Below are positions 1 to 10,700 of a stretch of 64,000 bases of DNA, piece by piece (positions within the stretch are counted from its first letter, which is position 1; each line of letters opens with the position of its first letter). The DNA is taken from positions 2,822,713-2,886,712 of the forward strand of contig NW_019091356.1 of NCBI RefSeq assembly GCF_001949145.1, written 5' to 3'. The position numbers were made by a program, and so were the translations under genes. Source of the stretch: Acanthaster planci. Taxonomy: Eukaryota > Echinodermata > Asteroidea > Valvatida > Acanthasteridae. The notes beneath the pieces were generated by a model. That model saw nothing but the letters and a program-made list of their open reading frames with translations, was not told where the DNA came from and did not search any database.

Positions 1-121
1 CTTTTGACCGCCTGGCACTTTGGACCCGCCTGCCACTTTTGACCCGCCTGGCACTTTTGAACCGCCTGGCACTTTTGAACCACCTGCCACTTTTGAACTG
101 CCTGCCACTTTTAAAGCACCA
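1..121. repeat. 18-bp minisatellite (about 6 to 7 units)
   Basis: Tandem units of the form cttttgaacccgcctggca run from the window edge and decay after about 121. The units are 18 bp except the first complete one, which is 17 bp. In one frame the units read Thr-Phe-Glu/Asp-Pro-Pro-Gly/Ala, and that frame stays open from position 8 to a TGA at 131-133. The 17-bp unit puts a stop at 5-7 in the same frame. It may be a coding repeat of an alternative last exon or simply an intronic minisatellite; I favour the latter. The array continues beyond the left edge. Confidence 0.8.
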
Positions 122-715
122 GATGCTTTTTGACCATCAGCTAATTTTAAATTATGTGTTATTATTAACTGTGGTATACACCATTTGCTGGAATTTTTAA
201 TTGGCCAATTTAGGGAACTGTTTCTCTGCGTATCATTCCATTGCCTTGTTTCATTTTTTTTCTGCCTGGAGAAATATCAAGAAAAGCACTGCTCATTTTG
301 AACACTGAAAGCGCAGCCCATGTACTTCCTCTTGATTTTTTGTGAAATTCGTTTGGTGAGATTTGTTTTTCCAAGATTTTACAATGGTGTACACTGACTT
401 TAAAAATCAGGTCAGTGACCATGTCAAAGCAGTCATTTGAACTTAGGAGTAATTTTGCCAGCAATCTTCAGAACTGACTGCTGGCACTCAGCTCCAAATG
501 TAAACCGCAGCCAGGATGACTGGGCATCCATTCTGTGGTCTTGCAACTACTGTAAAACTTACTACAACCAGCCTTCACTTTTGCTCGCTGCACTGTCTTC
601 TTTTGATCTCTCTTCCGTCCTGCATTACCTCACTCTACTCTGTGTTTCTGTCCAGTCTTCATTGACCTGCATTACTTAGCTCCTTCCCCTTCATTTTCCT
701 CTTTCTTTGCCACAG

Positions 716-954
716 GTCTCAAAGCTGGTGCTATTGTTGGCATCGTTCTCGGCGTCCTGGTGGCTGTCCTCCTCGTCTTCATTGCAGTGTTCTTCTTGGT
801 GACCCGCAACCGAGCCCAAAAGGGCCCCGCCCAAGCTGGCGACCTCACAGCTCCGGGATTCGACAATGTGCTGTACTCCACCTCCGGAGGACAGATCAAG
901 TACCCCGAGCCGTCTGAGGTCAGCAAAGAACCAGCGGATGCATCAAGTGCTTGA
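716..954 (+). CDS. Last coding exon of an unidentified type I membrane protein (partial)
   Basis: The exon starts after a pyrimidine-rich acceptor ending ctttgccacag at 715, enters in phase 1 (one base of the first codon lies upstream) and ends at TGA 952-954. It encodes about 79 residues: a short linker, one hydrophobic helix (AIVGIVLGVLVAVLLVFIAV, running on into FFLV), a basic stop-transfer TRNR, and a cytoplasmic tail of about 50 residues. The tail holds GFDNVLYS, an NxxY motif like the FxNPxY endocytosis signals of LDL-receptor-type tails but without the proline, and IKYPEP. This is the membrane anchor and tail of a single-pass surface protein. The ectodomain exons lie left of the window, so the family cannot be named. 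No other exon of it is visible between 134 and 715, which reads as intron. Confidence 0.75.
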
Positions 955-1842
955 TGCTGACCTGTTGACCTTCATGCAATTCTAACAGTTCCACTTTTTT
1001 TTGTTGGTTTTTAGTGGTTGAAACACTTGAGATTACTCCCACACACAGATTAACATCTCACAGGCTGCTCTTCGAAAACTTGGGTATCATATTCAGCAAA
1101 TTATGGAATTCTGATGATTTGCCAAAGATTTGTATCCCATCATTTTAATACATAAACCCCGTTTCTTTGTATAGTAGGATGTACTTTCAAAAATAACTGC
1201 ATTAATTTATAATACTTGCAATGTTGTAGCCGAGCACTGATTACAAGAGAACATAAAATTTGCCACCTAATATGAATGATATCAATTGACAGTCAGTGTG
1301 GAATTGTTCATTTCTTTGTTTTTCTTTAGTAGAAAGTTTGTAATTACTGAATGTGTATTAAAAATTTTTTTTTTAGTCATGCTTGCTGTTAAATAGTTTT
1401 GAAAGTGTCCTGTAATTTTTAATGTTAGATTCATTGAGAATCATCTGGCTGTCTCGGGCAAAGAAAAATGTTAAGAGATAATGGAAAATGACTGGGCGAT
1501 CATCGAATGTGAATATTTAATCTTTTCTAATCACTTTAAACAATTGTTTACACCTGTCTGGGATTTGAACGTGTTCCTCTCATTGAAAAACCATCATTTC
1601 CAGAACTGAGGACTGACAAAATTAACTTTCAAGATGGGCTCGGTAGAGTCGTTTGTGTTTGTCAAATGCATCAATAAACAAATCCAGCAATGTAAATCCC
1701 TGAGCAAATTATATTTTCCAGGGCCATGATTCTCAAAGGCCAATGAGTAAACTAATAAAAATCAAATGGATGAAGCATTGTTGAAAAATGTACTCAAACT
1801 CCATCATGTCTGCATGTCTCTTGCAGCACCTTTGATCAAATT
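955..1842 (+). other. Probable 3' UTR of the membrane-protein gene
   Basis: AT-rich sequence without an open frame follows the TGA at 954. Candidate poly(A) signals AATAAA occur at 1673-1678 and 1754-1759. The transcript probably ends near 1,700-1,800, converging with the minus-strand ligase gene. The end is inferred; only the hexamers are seen. Confidence 0.4.
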
Positions 1843-1874
1843 AAAAAAAAAACCTTTTTGAAGGTTTTTTTTTT
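1843..1874. repeat. Perfect A10/T10 hairpin between convergent genes
   Basis: Ten A, CCTT, a four-base loop TTTG, AAGG and ten T form a perfect 14-bp stem. It sits where the plus-strand membrane-protein gene and the minus-strand ligase gene should converge. It may be a shared 3'-end element or a minor foldback; no function is shown. Confidence 0.6.
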
Positions 1875-4685
1875 GGCGACAAGCCATGCAAACAGGATAT
1901 AGACATGAAGACAAGAACCTTTTTATTATTAACATTTAGGCAGTAAAAAACACAAATACTGAGATGGCAATATAAATATGTTGAATGGTAATAAACGTTT
2001 CCAAGTACAAAAATAAATGTGGCATTAACAAAAGCTCCCTGCAATTTTTACATGTAAATATGCAAGCTGATTCCAAATTGGCTGAATCGACTCATCGACG
2101 AGTGTGTTAGTATCTGGCAAGAGCCAAGTTATTTTAAAGGCAGCTTTGCACTACAACTGAGGACAACACACTGTACATGCTTAAGGCACTTTGGGATACC
2201 AACAACAGCAGTAGCAATCTGAAGTCTCGGAGCTTTCCATTCAGAGACAGTTGCAACACAGCTCCTGTTCCCGTACTCCATAAATATCCAGCACGGCACA
2301 GTATTTCTAAACCGAGGCTCATTTTGAAACGTTGCAACACTTGGAAAGTTCGATCCAAGAAAACACCGGCTTGTGAATATACAGTCTTCCCTGAAAATGC
2401 AAAGAGGCTCCGTCCAAAATGGGCAAATGCCGTCTGCGGCTCTGGCTATTAACTGTTTGCATTTCAAAGGCAAAAAAGTCAAAGCCAAAGCCACAAGACA
2501 CCCAATTCTGAAGCAGCCTGAAGGGATGCACCATGATCACAATTGAACATTTCAAAATGAATGGTAACCTTCCATCATGTTCTCCACGATGGAAACACTA
2601 GCCCGATCTAGTACATGTACATCTCTAAATAAAGACAGACTTCCCCATTCAGGGAAAATGCACCGTGATCCTAACACAAAGCATTTATGAAAAGTTAAAG
2701 ATTCTTCTGAGTGAAACGGGAATGCTCTTAGTTTAGAGTTACTTTCTTAAAAAAAGGGATTTCTCATGCACCTAACGATCTATATACACTAAAACACTGA
2801 CTGAGCTACACAAAACTTCCCAACTTATCTTCCTATCTCTAAAGACCGATTACGCCCATTAAGTCACATGACCTATTAGCGGTGTCCTCCCATAGCAAAG
2901 TGTGCTTTAGGTGTTGTTTACCCCCCAAAAAGGGCTAATTTTCGGTATAGCACTCAGCATATTAAGTCTGAGTACTTCACCGTCTGTTGGTTTTATTTTC
3001 GGTAAATTACACTCGCGACACGCTTTGCTAGGGATTACACCATGTTTGTTGATGTTTGATACCCACTATAGATCATGTGGCTTAGTGGGCACAATTGGTC
3101 TGTTCGGCAAAGACATTAAAATAATTTGACAAGATCTCTTATCACCAATCCCAAAAAATCTGTTTTGGAAAGCACCAATTTGAAAGGAAAAGTCGTATGC
3201 ACAAAATATTTCAAATGGTTGTACATTTCATGTATCTGTAGTTAAAGTTCACTTTTTGAGAATTGAAATTTACGTTCAAAAAAGGAAAGGAGCATTTCCA
3301 AGTTTATTGTACATGCAGTTAAACCCCGTAGTCTCTTATATAAGAACTCTTCTGCCTAAAACACACAAAGAATTACATAAAAAAACAGGCTAAAGTGTTG
3401 ATGAGACACTTTCTTTACATGTACACTTCAAATCTGTCGTCCCCACTTGGCTCTCATAGAAAAAATGCACATGCTCTCATAGGAAAATGCACATGTGAAC
3501 AAAGTGTGATATCATAAATAACTGGCCTATTCATGGTGAAACTTGGTCCTTCCTTGATAAACGTTGACATGCAGGCACACTTGCCTTCCTACCCCCCCAA
3601 AAAAGCTATTTGGTCTGATGCGCTGAAAATAGTGCCTTTTTTACCCAGAGATGACAATCAAGTGTGACCCATAACTAAACAGAAATATCAACATCCAAAT
3701 CTAAGTAACTATGACTCTCTATAAACTTGCTTGAGTTTTAGTGGGCTACAAACTTGGGCCTACGGTAACCGTTTCAATTTGTTTTGATTATTTTGGAGGT
3801 GGGGCAGTTGATTTTGATTAAATGCTCTTCTTTAGAGAAAAAATAGCACATTGCATTCGTATCATGTCCGAGTAACAGTCTCAACCAAAGCTTGAAGAAA
3901 TCTATCAACCAAATCTTCGGACAGCTGTTAGTACCTTTTTATGACACCATGCTACAGTAAAGTACAACACACTCAATAACAAGAATCTTGGCCTTAAACA
4001 CTGAATACCTCGAAAAATAAAAAGTAAGCACAGACACATTGCTGAAGCTACATTCTGGAATCCACTCCTGAATGTGAAGGAGAGAATGATTTCTATAGAA
4101 AGTATTTCAATTTCAGTGCATTTTTGCAAATTAGGAAAGAAAAACAAATAGTTTTCTTCCCAAATATTTTGTCCGTGTTTCTGGATACCCATAAATAAAC
4201 TACACGTCCAAATCTTATGTACTGTTACGTAACTCCACAAGCACAGGTAAAGAAATCAAACCTATGAATAACAGTTCAAATGAAAACTTGATACACACTA
4301 CCCGACGCCAAAACTTCCAAATCACTAAGCCGGACAAAGCTCAATGCAACAGGGTCTCTTCTACAAATCCTTTGTCAAGTATCTTAAATTTTGGGGCAGT
4401 TTGATGTTTGCCACATGGTTCAGCATCTACTTTGCATTTTTTTGTGGACTGACCCCTTTGAAGTAAATTTCACCACCGACAAAAAAATACAACAAAAAAA
4501 AACTATGAAAAAGCCTACAATATACATGTATTTACACAAAGTGACAGTAAGAACGGAGCAGGCTTCTTTGAGTTTTTGGTTTCACTGTGCGCCTGCATCA
4601 GCACGGATGCAGAACGGTACTCACCACATGCGATCCTCGTCTGGCACTGTCTACGGTTCACTAGAGGAGGGGGGAAGTCCTAGGG
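1875..4685 (-). other. 3' UTR/flank of the RING ligase gene
   Basis: The ligase stop codon is at 4688-4686 and no conserved coding sequence is seen below it. Minus-strand poly(A) hexamers (TTTATT on plus) occur at 2992-2997 and 1922-1927 among others, so the 3' UTR could be anything up to about 2.7 kb. Open frames of 60-127 codons here look like chance. Confidence 0.4.
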
Positions 4686-4778
4686 TCACTGGAGGCGGGG
4701 GAAGTCCTCGGCAAAGAGGGTGTGGCAGCGACAGATGGGACACGTTCTCTCTCTGCTGTTGTACCAAATGCTGATGCA
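4686..4778 (-). CDS. Ligase exon 19: second half of RING-H2 and stop
   Basis: The acceptor ctgtcctacag precedes TGC at 4778. The exon encodes CISIWYNSRERTCPICR and ends EDFPRLQ before TGA at 4688-4686. It supplies the sixth to eighth zinc ligands (Cys2407, Cys2419, Cys2422). A second frame here stays open to 4661 but reads through without the cysteine pattern and is a shadow. Confidence 0.88.
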   Translation of the reverse strand, partial: CISIWYNSRERTCPICRCHTLFAEDFPRLQ

Positions 4779-7700
4779 CTGTAGGACAGACAGAAAAAAA
4801 GTAACTGATTAAGCAGTTGTTGGTCGCAAGCGCTCATCTTCCCAAGTAACCCTTGTTTCATATTTGAGATACAAAGCTCGTGTTGTAATCTGTACGAAGT
4901 AGAATTACCCCTCAACGGCCCAAAAGAGACAGGTTGGCAAGAATTGTCTCAACTGGGCAGCTGGAGAATGTGCAAAGACTGCACTGGACCCATGTGCTCG
5001 GCACGAATTGTACCTAACGTGTACCAAACGTGCACCGACCTGTGCGCGCACCTAGAGATTCCCAGCCGCAGAACCGTCGCTTCTGCATACAGGAACGCCA
5101 TCTCTTGTTCTCACATTGTGCAAGTAAGGAGACAAACCTCCATGTTTGTCCCATTCCACTTAAATACCCTCCCTCTCAATGCGATAAGCCTCCACTCCTG
5201 TGGTATTTTGAAAGAGCCAGGAACTTTCCTAGATTCTCAAAAACCCAACAGGAAAGTACCGGCCAGGAACCCAGGTGGAGCATTCTTCGTACAGCATGCA
5301 GATGAGCGCAACAAACATATACACACTTCAATTTATCATGAGCAGTTAGCCAGCTGACCAGCATTGGTGATGGCCCCACAGTGCAGAAGGTTTTCTTTAT
5401 CTCGAGACAAGCATGTTCAGGCAAGCCATGCCCCCGACTAGTCAAAGAGGTATTCTCCGCACACATACAACCTGCGTGAGCCTGGTATCACCACAGCAAT
5501 GGCTTCTGACTTCGCTTGTTAGATAAGTTTGGGGGTTTTCAAGACACATCAAGTCAGAGCAGTAGATAAGAAAAAAAAAACACTACAAAATTACCCACTT
5601 TTCCTGTAACTAAAACAGCAGGAATGACAACCGCACTACGAACACAGGTCAAACATTCAAGAAAAAAAAATCAGACGCAAACTCATTGAAACAAAATGCT
5701 GCCGATAACAGACCACAAACACAATGACATCACACTTGGTTTTACACGTGCACTTCCCTCTGGGGCTTGATGGATCGCATGCCAACTTCACAGCGACAGG
5801 AAAAGGCACATGCAAACAGTGTTACTAAGTTACAGGTCTGTTTTAGCTCTACAAATACCACCTTCGTGCTATCCACTGCATGCTACCAATCATAGTGGCT
5901 CTGAGTGCACAATGAATCACACAGCCATGCCAGCATAGCAAACCACTTCCAATCTCCAATCGTTCTTACCATTGGCACAGACGCTCCAGGTGTAACGGTC
6001 TTGCAAAGAGAAAATAAACTTAGGTCATGGGAGTTAATGGAGTCGTAAGAACTGCAACCCTCCGAAGGGTCAGCAGCGTCAGTAATGACACAGTCAGCCT
6101 TTGGCGACCTCAATTTGAATAAAATCTGGTACACTGAGTTACCTGATTGCACAAAACCATGACAATTTGAATTCTACAGACTCAAGAGACTGTTGCTATA
6201 CCTCGCGATTCGGGACAAGCTTTTGTACAGCGACCAACATCTCTGGAATGGACTGGTTCCTTTGCGCCCTTCTTATCCATTGAAAACAGTGTATTGGTGC
6301 AAGGCGTCTCTTATGTATCTAAACAAAATCTTGCTCTGAATCACGAGGTCCGGCAAGAGTATCTTTAGTATGGAGAATTCAAATTGTTATGTTCATATGA
6401 ATTTATAGAATCCAGTGTATCAGAGTTTATTCAAATCTCTCGCAAAAGGCTTATTTACAAGGGCCACCAACTTGACAATGGCTTGGTTTGACCATCCTCA
6501 AGCCTGCATAAATCTTTCCTAATGCTCAATGGATTTTGAATGAACAACGAGAATAGGGTTTGATGTAACAACAGTTTACTAATTTTGGTATACACCCAGG
6601 GCAAGTAAAATACTTACTTACAACTGGAAGATAGAGAGAAAAAAGTGGACCCCCCAAAAAAACCCAAATGCAATCCAAAAGTCACCAAATGAGAAAAATT
6701 CACCAGACAGACACAAAAGACATACAGGCTAACAGACAGATGAGGGTAAGAGAGGCAGTAGACAGATGCACTGACAAAGCGACAGACCTCATCATGAAAC
6801 CCACCTCATCATGAAACAGGTGGCCACAGTCCAGCATTCTGACATCACCACTCTTGGAATTCATGTCCTCCTGACAGATGACACATATGTCTGAGTCCTC
6901 CTACATGAGATCAAGTTTTAAAGATTACAAAAGCTTACGTCCAGACAAAGAATGGAGATTAAATACAAGGAAAGCTCTAGGCACTTACGGGAAGGGGAAA
7001 AAGGGGAATGAAGGTTAAGGTTAAGTTGACCCTGCCCAGTGGGGCATTTATTACCCAGAATCCTATTTTATTGTGCACAGATTTGGGTTTCAGCCTTTTA
7101 TCAGAGAGCACTGTCTTTAGCCCTTCCTACGCCTTCTAGTGTGACCAACAGGCTGTATCTGAATCAACTTGCTGTGGCTTGGATTTGTGCACACGTCTAT
7201 GGAAAGAAACTGTAGCCACTAGCTTGTGGTGTCCATGGGAGAACTGTTATTGTTATCCACAGCCGTAATATTTGGTTTTGACTAACAAAGCAACTGCTCC
7301 ATGCTGTATGGTCAACAGTGTGTGCATTAATGTAATCAGCAAGTAGTAAGTGTAAACAAGGGCTAAAGAAATCCTTTGGAAGGATGGATTTTAGAACAAC
7401 GTAGGGACGACTATGAACAGGGAGTACCGGATGTGGAAAAGTCTGCTGGATCGCCTGTAACGTGGGGAGTTCACTCTCCTTGGGCTGGTGGGGTTGGGGC
7501 GGGTTTACCAGCTGCGGTCTGGGCGGTTCCAACTTGGCCTGCAGGTAGAGCCTGGACTCGGCGATGATGGTGCTGAAGGGGGTGCCGCTCAGGCTGCCAT
7601 GGTGGTCCTGACGCACCTGCCGGATCACCTCCATCACCTCCTTGCTGTGATCGTTGACAAAAAAGGATGCCACTTGACTAATTAAAGACATGTGCATGTA

Positions 7701-10700
7701 TGTCCATCATCTGCCACATCCCTATGATGATCCTTTACAGTCTGATGTCGAGATCCAATTTAATGGCTCCTAAATGTATTTTCTTATACTGTTTGACCAA
7801 TTTTCACAACCCACGACTACAACTCAACCTTCAGGCAGAGTGTCCCAAATAAATTAAAGAGTGAACAAATTTTCATCCCTCTCTGAATATAGCATCATCC
7901 AAAGGCGAAACAGTGGGAGTTGTCTTTTCAACATGTAACTGGGCTCATTTATGTAACAATAGTGTGAAACAGAAGTCATTGGAGTCTACAAAATATTGCA
8001 AGCCAAAAGTACTGGGCGCACCAGTGTTAATCCACTTGTCCATCTCTTAAATTGCCAATGTTGCTGCTGAAAATGCGAATTTGGTTTCCAAACAAAAAGG
8101 ACAGGCACTTTCCAACTTAAACACGCTGTCAGAAGAATAATTTAAGAATCTTCAAATCTCATGGAATTAAAAACGTCAACAACAGAAAAGTTTTAAAACT
8201 AGCCCAAGTCAGATAAAAATGCTTTACCAATTACTATGTAAGCAAAGAAATGCAATGAAATCAAAATGAAATCACAGAGGAATAAGTGTTTCGAGACGGG
8301 AACAGTTCAAACCGACCGTTTCCAATCCTTTCCGATCAACAAGAGTGAGTGAGAACAAAGGCTGTGGGAGAGCGACTCACGGTTTAACGCCGGTGAACTG
8401 CTCAGACAACACCCCGATGAGCTTGTCCATGCACCCCTTCTTGCCCGCCTTGGCCTGCTGTTGCTTCCATTCTGCCTCAAAGTGTGCCAACGCTTTCTTC
8501 TTCCGCTTGCTCATCTGAGGGGGGGAAAAGAGGAAGAGACGAAGCCACGTGAGCAAATTGATTCAAGCCTGAGGGGCCCAAAGACGGAATACACTTGGAG
8601 TGCATGCCCATTCAAACAATCCTCTTTCTCATCAAGTTCTGATCTGAAAAAAATAGGGGACTTGTTATACGTGCAGTTAGGTCAGTGCTGGTAAAACAAT
8701 GATGGCATTCAAGTGCAAGGAATCAGATTAACTACTTGCTGCCGGGGAGCCTATTCGTATTCTTTATATGCATAGCCGGGGTCTCCGAAATCAGACAAAG
8801 GGAACTGGGCCTTTTAACAAAGACCGTACTCGTGACAAAAGACCAGGCTGCTTGGAATTACCAACATTTTTAAACTCTCAATAGTGGAAATAATCCAGCA
8901 TTTTTTTGAAACAGTATACCACTGTTTGGGTCATTCAGTGCGAGCGGATTACCACCAGGGACAAAAGTGCTCAATCACCTCAGCGATGAGCCACACAGTA
9001 CCGCTGAAAGCTAATCTGGCCCCTATTGAAAAGAGGTAAGCAGGGCACTGTGCCAGTTTTGTGAACAAAAGAAAATTATGTAACACAGAACAATCTGGGC
9101 TCTTTTTACACGGTGGCAGGCCTGGCTGAAATACTCCAGCATCAATAGAAGTTGTCTGTCAGATTAGAATAGAAACCAGAAAGTCCTTCATGTGGGTGTA
9201 AGTATCCAGTAAATGAAGATATGAATTTGTTAAGAATTTTGAAAACAGAAAAAAATGAAAAAGATCCCATCCCAGCAGAATCAACATTCATTAATGCCCC
9301 CCATGCGATGTGGTTAAGAAATGTAGACTCTGAAGTTTCGGTTTACTTACCTGTGTCTGCCACTCATCTTCATCCGATTCCTCTTCTAGTTCTGTTTCTG
9401 TGATGGTGGCCATCTGAGCTTTCTGCACATCTGTTGTATCATCCAACGAGTCTAGGTTTGCAGTCTTCCTCTTCTTGACTCCACTGACCTCCCTTGGCTT
9501 GGACACCTCTTGGGCTGGGCCAGGGGCGGGTGCGAGGCTAGCCTCAGATTGCGATGGACAGCTTCGCTGTTGAATACGCCGTGCTGCCTGGAATCTTGGC
9601 GGCAGGGAGGATTGCCTACGTTGGGCGACACCTGACCTCCCCTCACCAAAGCCGAAATCCCTGGTGTTGGTGTCCGATTTGGTCCCCTGGGTGCTGGGGT
9701 GATGAAGTGGTTCGCTCTGTTGTATTCCCTTGTGAAAGGCATTGGTGGACGCCAGACTACTGGGGTTGGCCAGAGGAGGGTGGAATGAGGGAAGAGTGAA
9801 GAACAGAGGCTTTGGAGTAGGTGTGATGGGTCCGGAAGTGGGCAATAATGGCTCTGGAGTGGGTAAGAGTGGCTGAGGAGTGGGCAAAAGAGGGTCTGGA
9901 GTTGGCAGTGACTGCCCTGGGGTTGGCAATGATGGCTCAGCAGTGGGGAACCACAGCTTAAGAGGGGACAATGATGGCTCAGGAGTGGGCAGCGACGGCT
10001 CAGGAGTGGGCGATGGCTCAGGAGTGGGCAGCGATGGTTGGTGAGTGGGCGATGGCTCAGGAGTGGTCAGCGATGGTTCGTGAGTGGACAACTGCAGCTC
10101 GGACATGGGCAACAATGGCCCATGAGTAGGCAATGATGGCTCAGCAGTGGGTAAGATTGACCCAGCAGGCGGCGTTAGTTGGGTGTCTTTGGAAGGTACT
10201 AGGTGACCGTGCACCTTGCTATCATCCTGGAGATCCTTCAAGCTTTCAGCCCTTTCTCCTGGCAGGTTGTGGATGTGCTTGGCTTTCCACTCCATGCAGA
10301 TCCTCTGCGCCGGTGTGAGGCTGCTCTGTGAGCCACTCGATAGGACCTGGTTGGGATTCCCAAGAGTGCCTGGATTTCTGACGTTATCAGCCAACTGGAA
10401 GACCAGACTACCTTGGCTCACTGTTGCCCGAGACGTGACGGCCCCAGCCAGTATCTCGCCGCTTGATGGCAAGCTTGCCAATTCCTGTTGTTGATCACCT
10501 GCAGGATGATGGCTGCCAGAGATGACTGCAGCATCGTGACATGGCTCACCGGCACCAGACTTATCAAATGTCCCACAGGAGGGAGCGGGCGGACAACTAG
10601 TCTCCACAGCACCAGCTGGTCTTTCTGTCGGCAGTCCATCCGGCTGGGAGGCGTGGCCCCCAGTACTGAAGATGGAAGCCGCAAACAGGTTCATCTTCCT

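Noticed and set aside
4391-4774. 127-codon plus-strand ORF over the ligase 3' end
   Set aside because: Antisense to the RING exon, with low-complexity lysine and glycine runs; a shadow.
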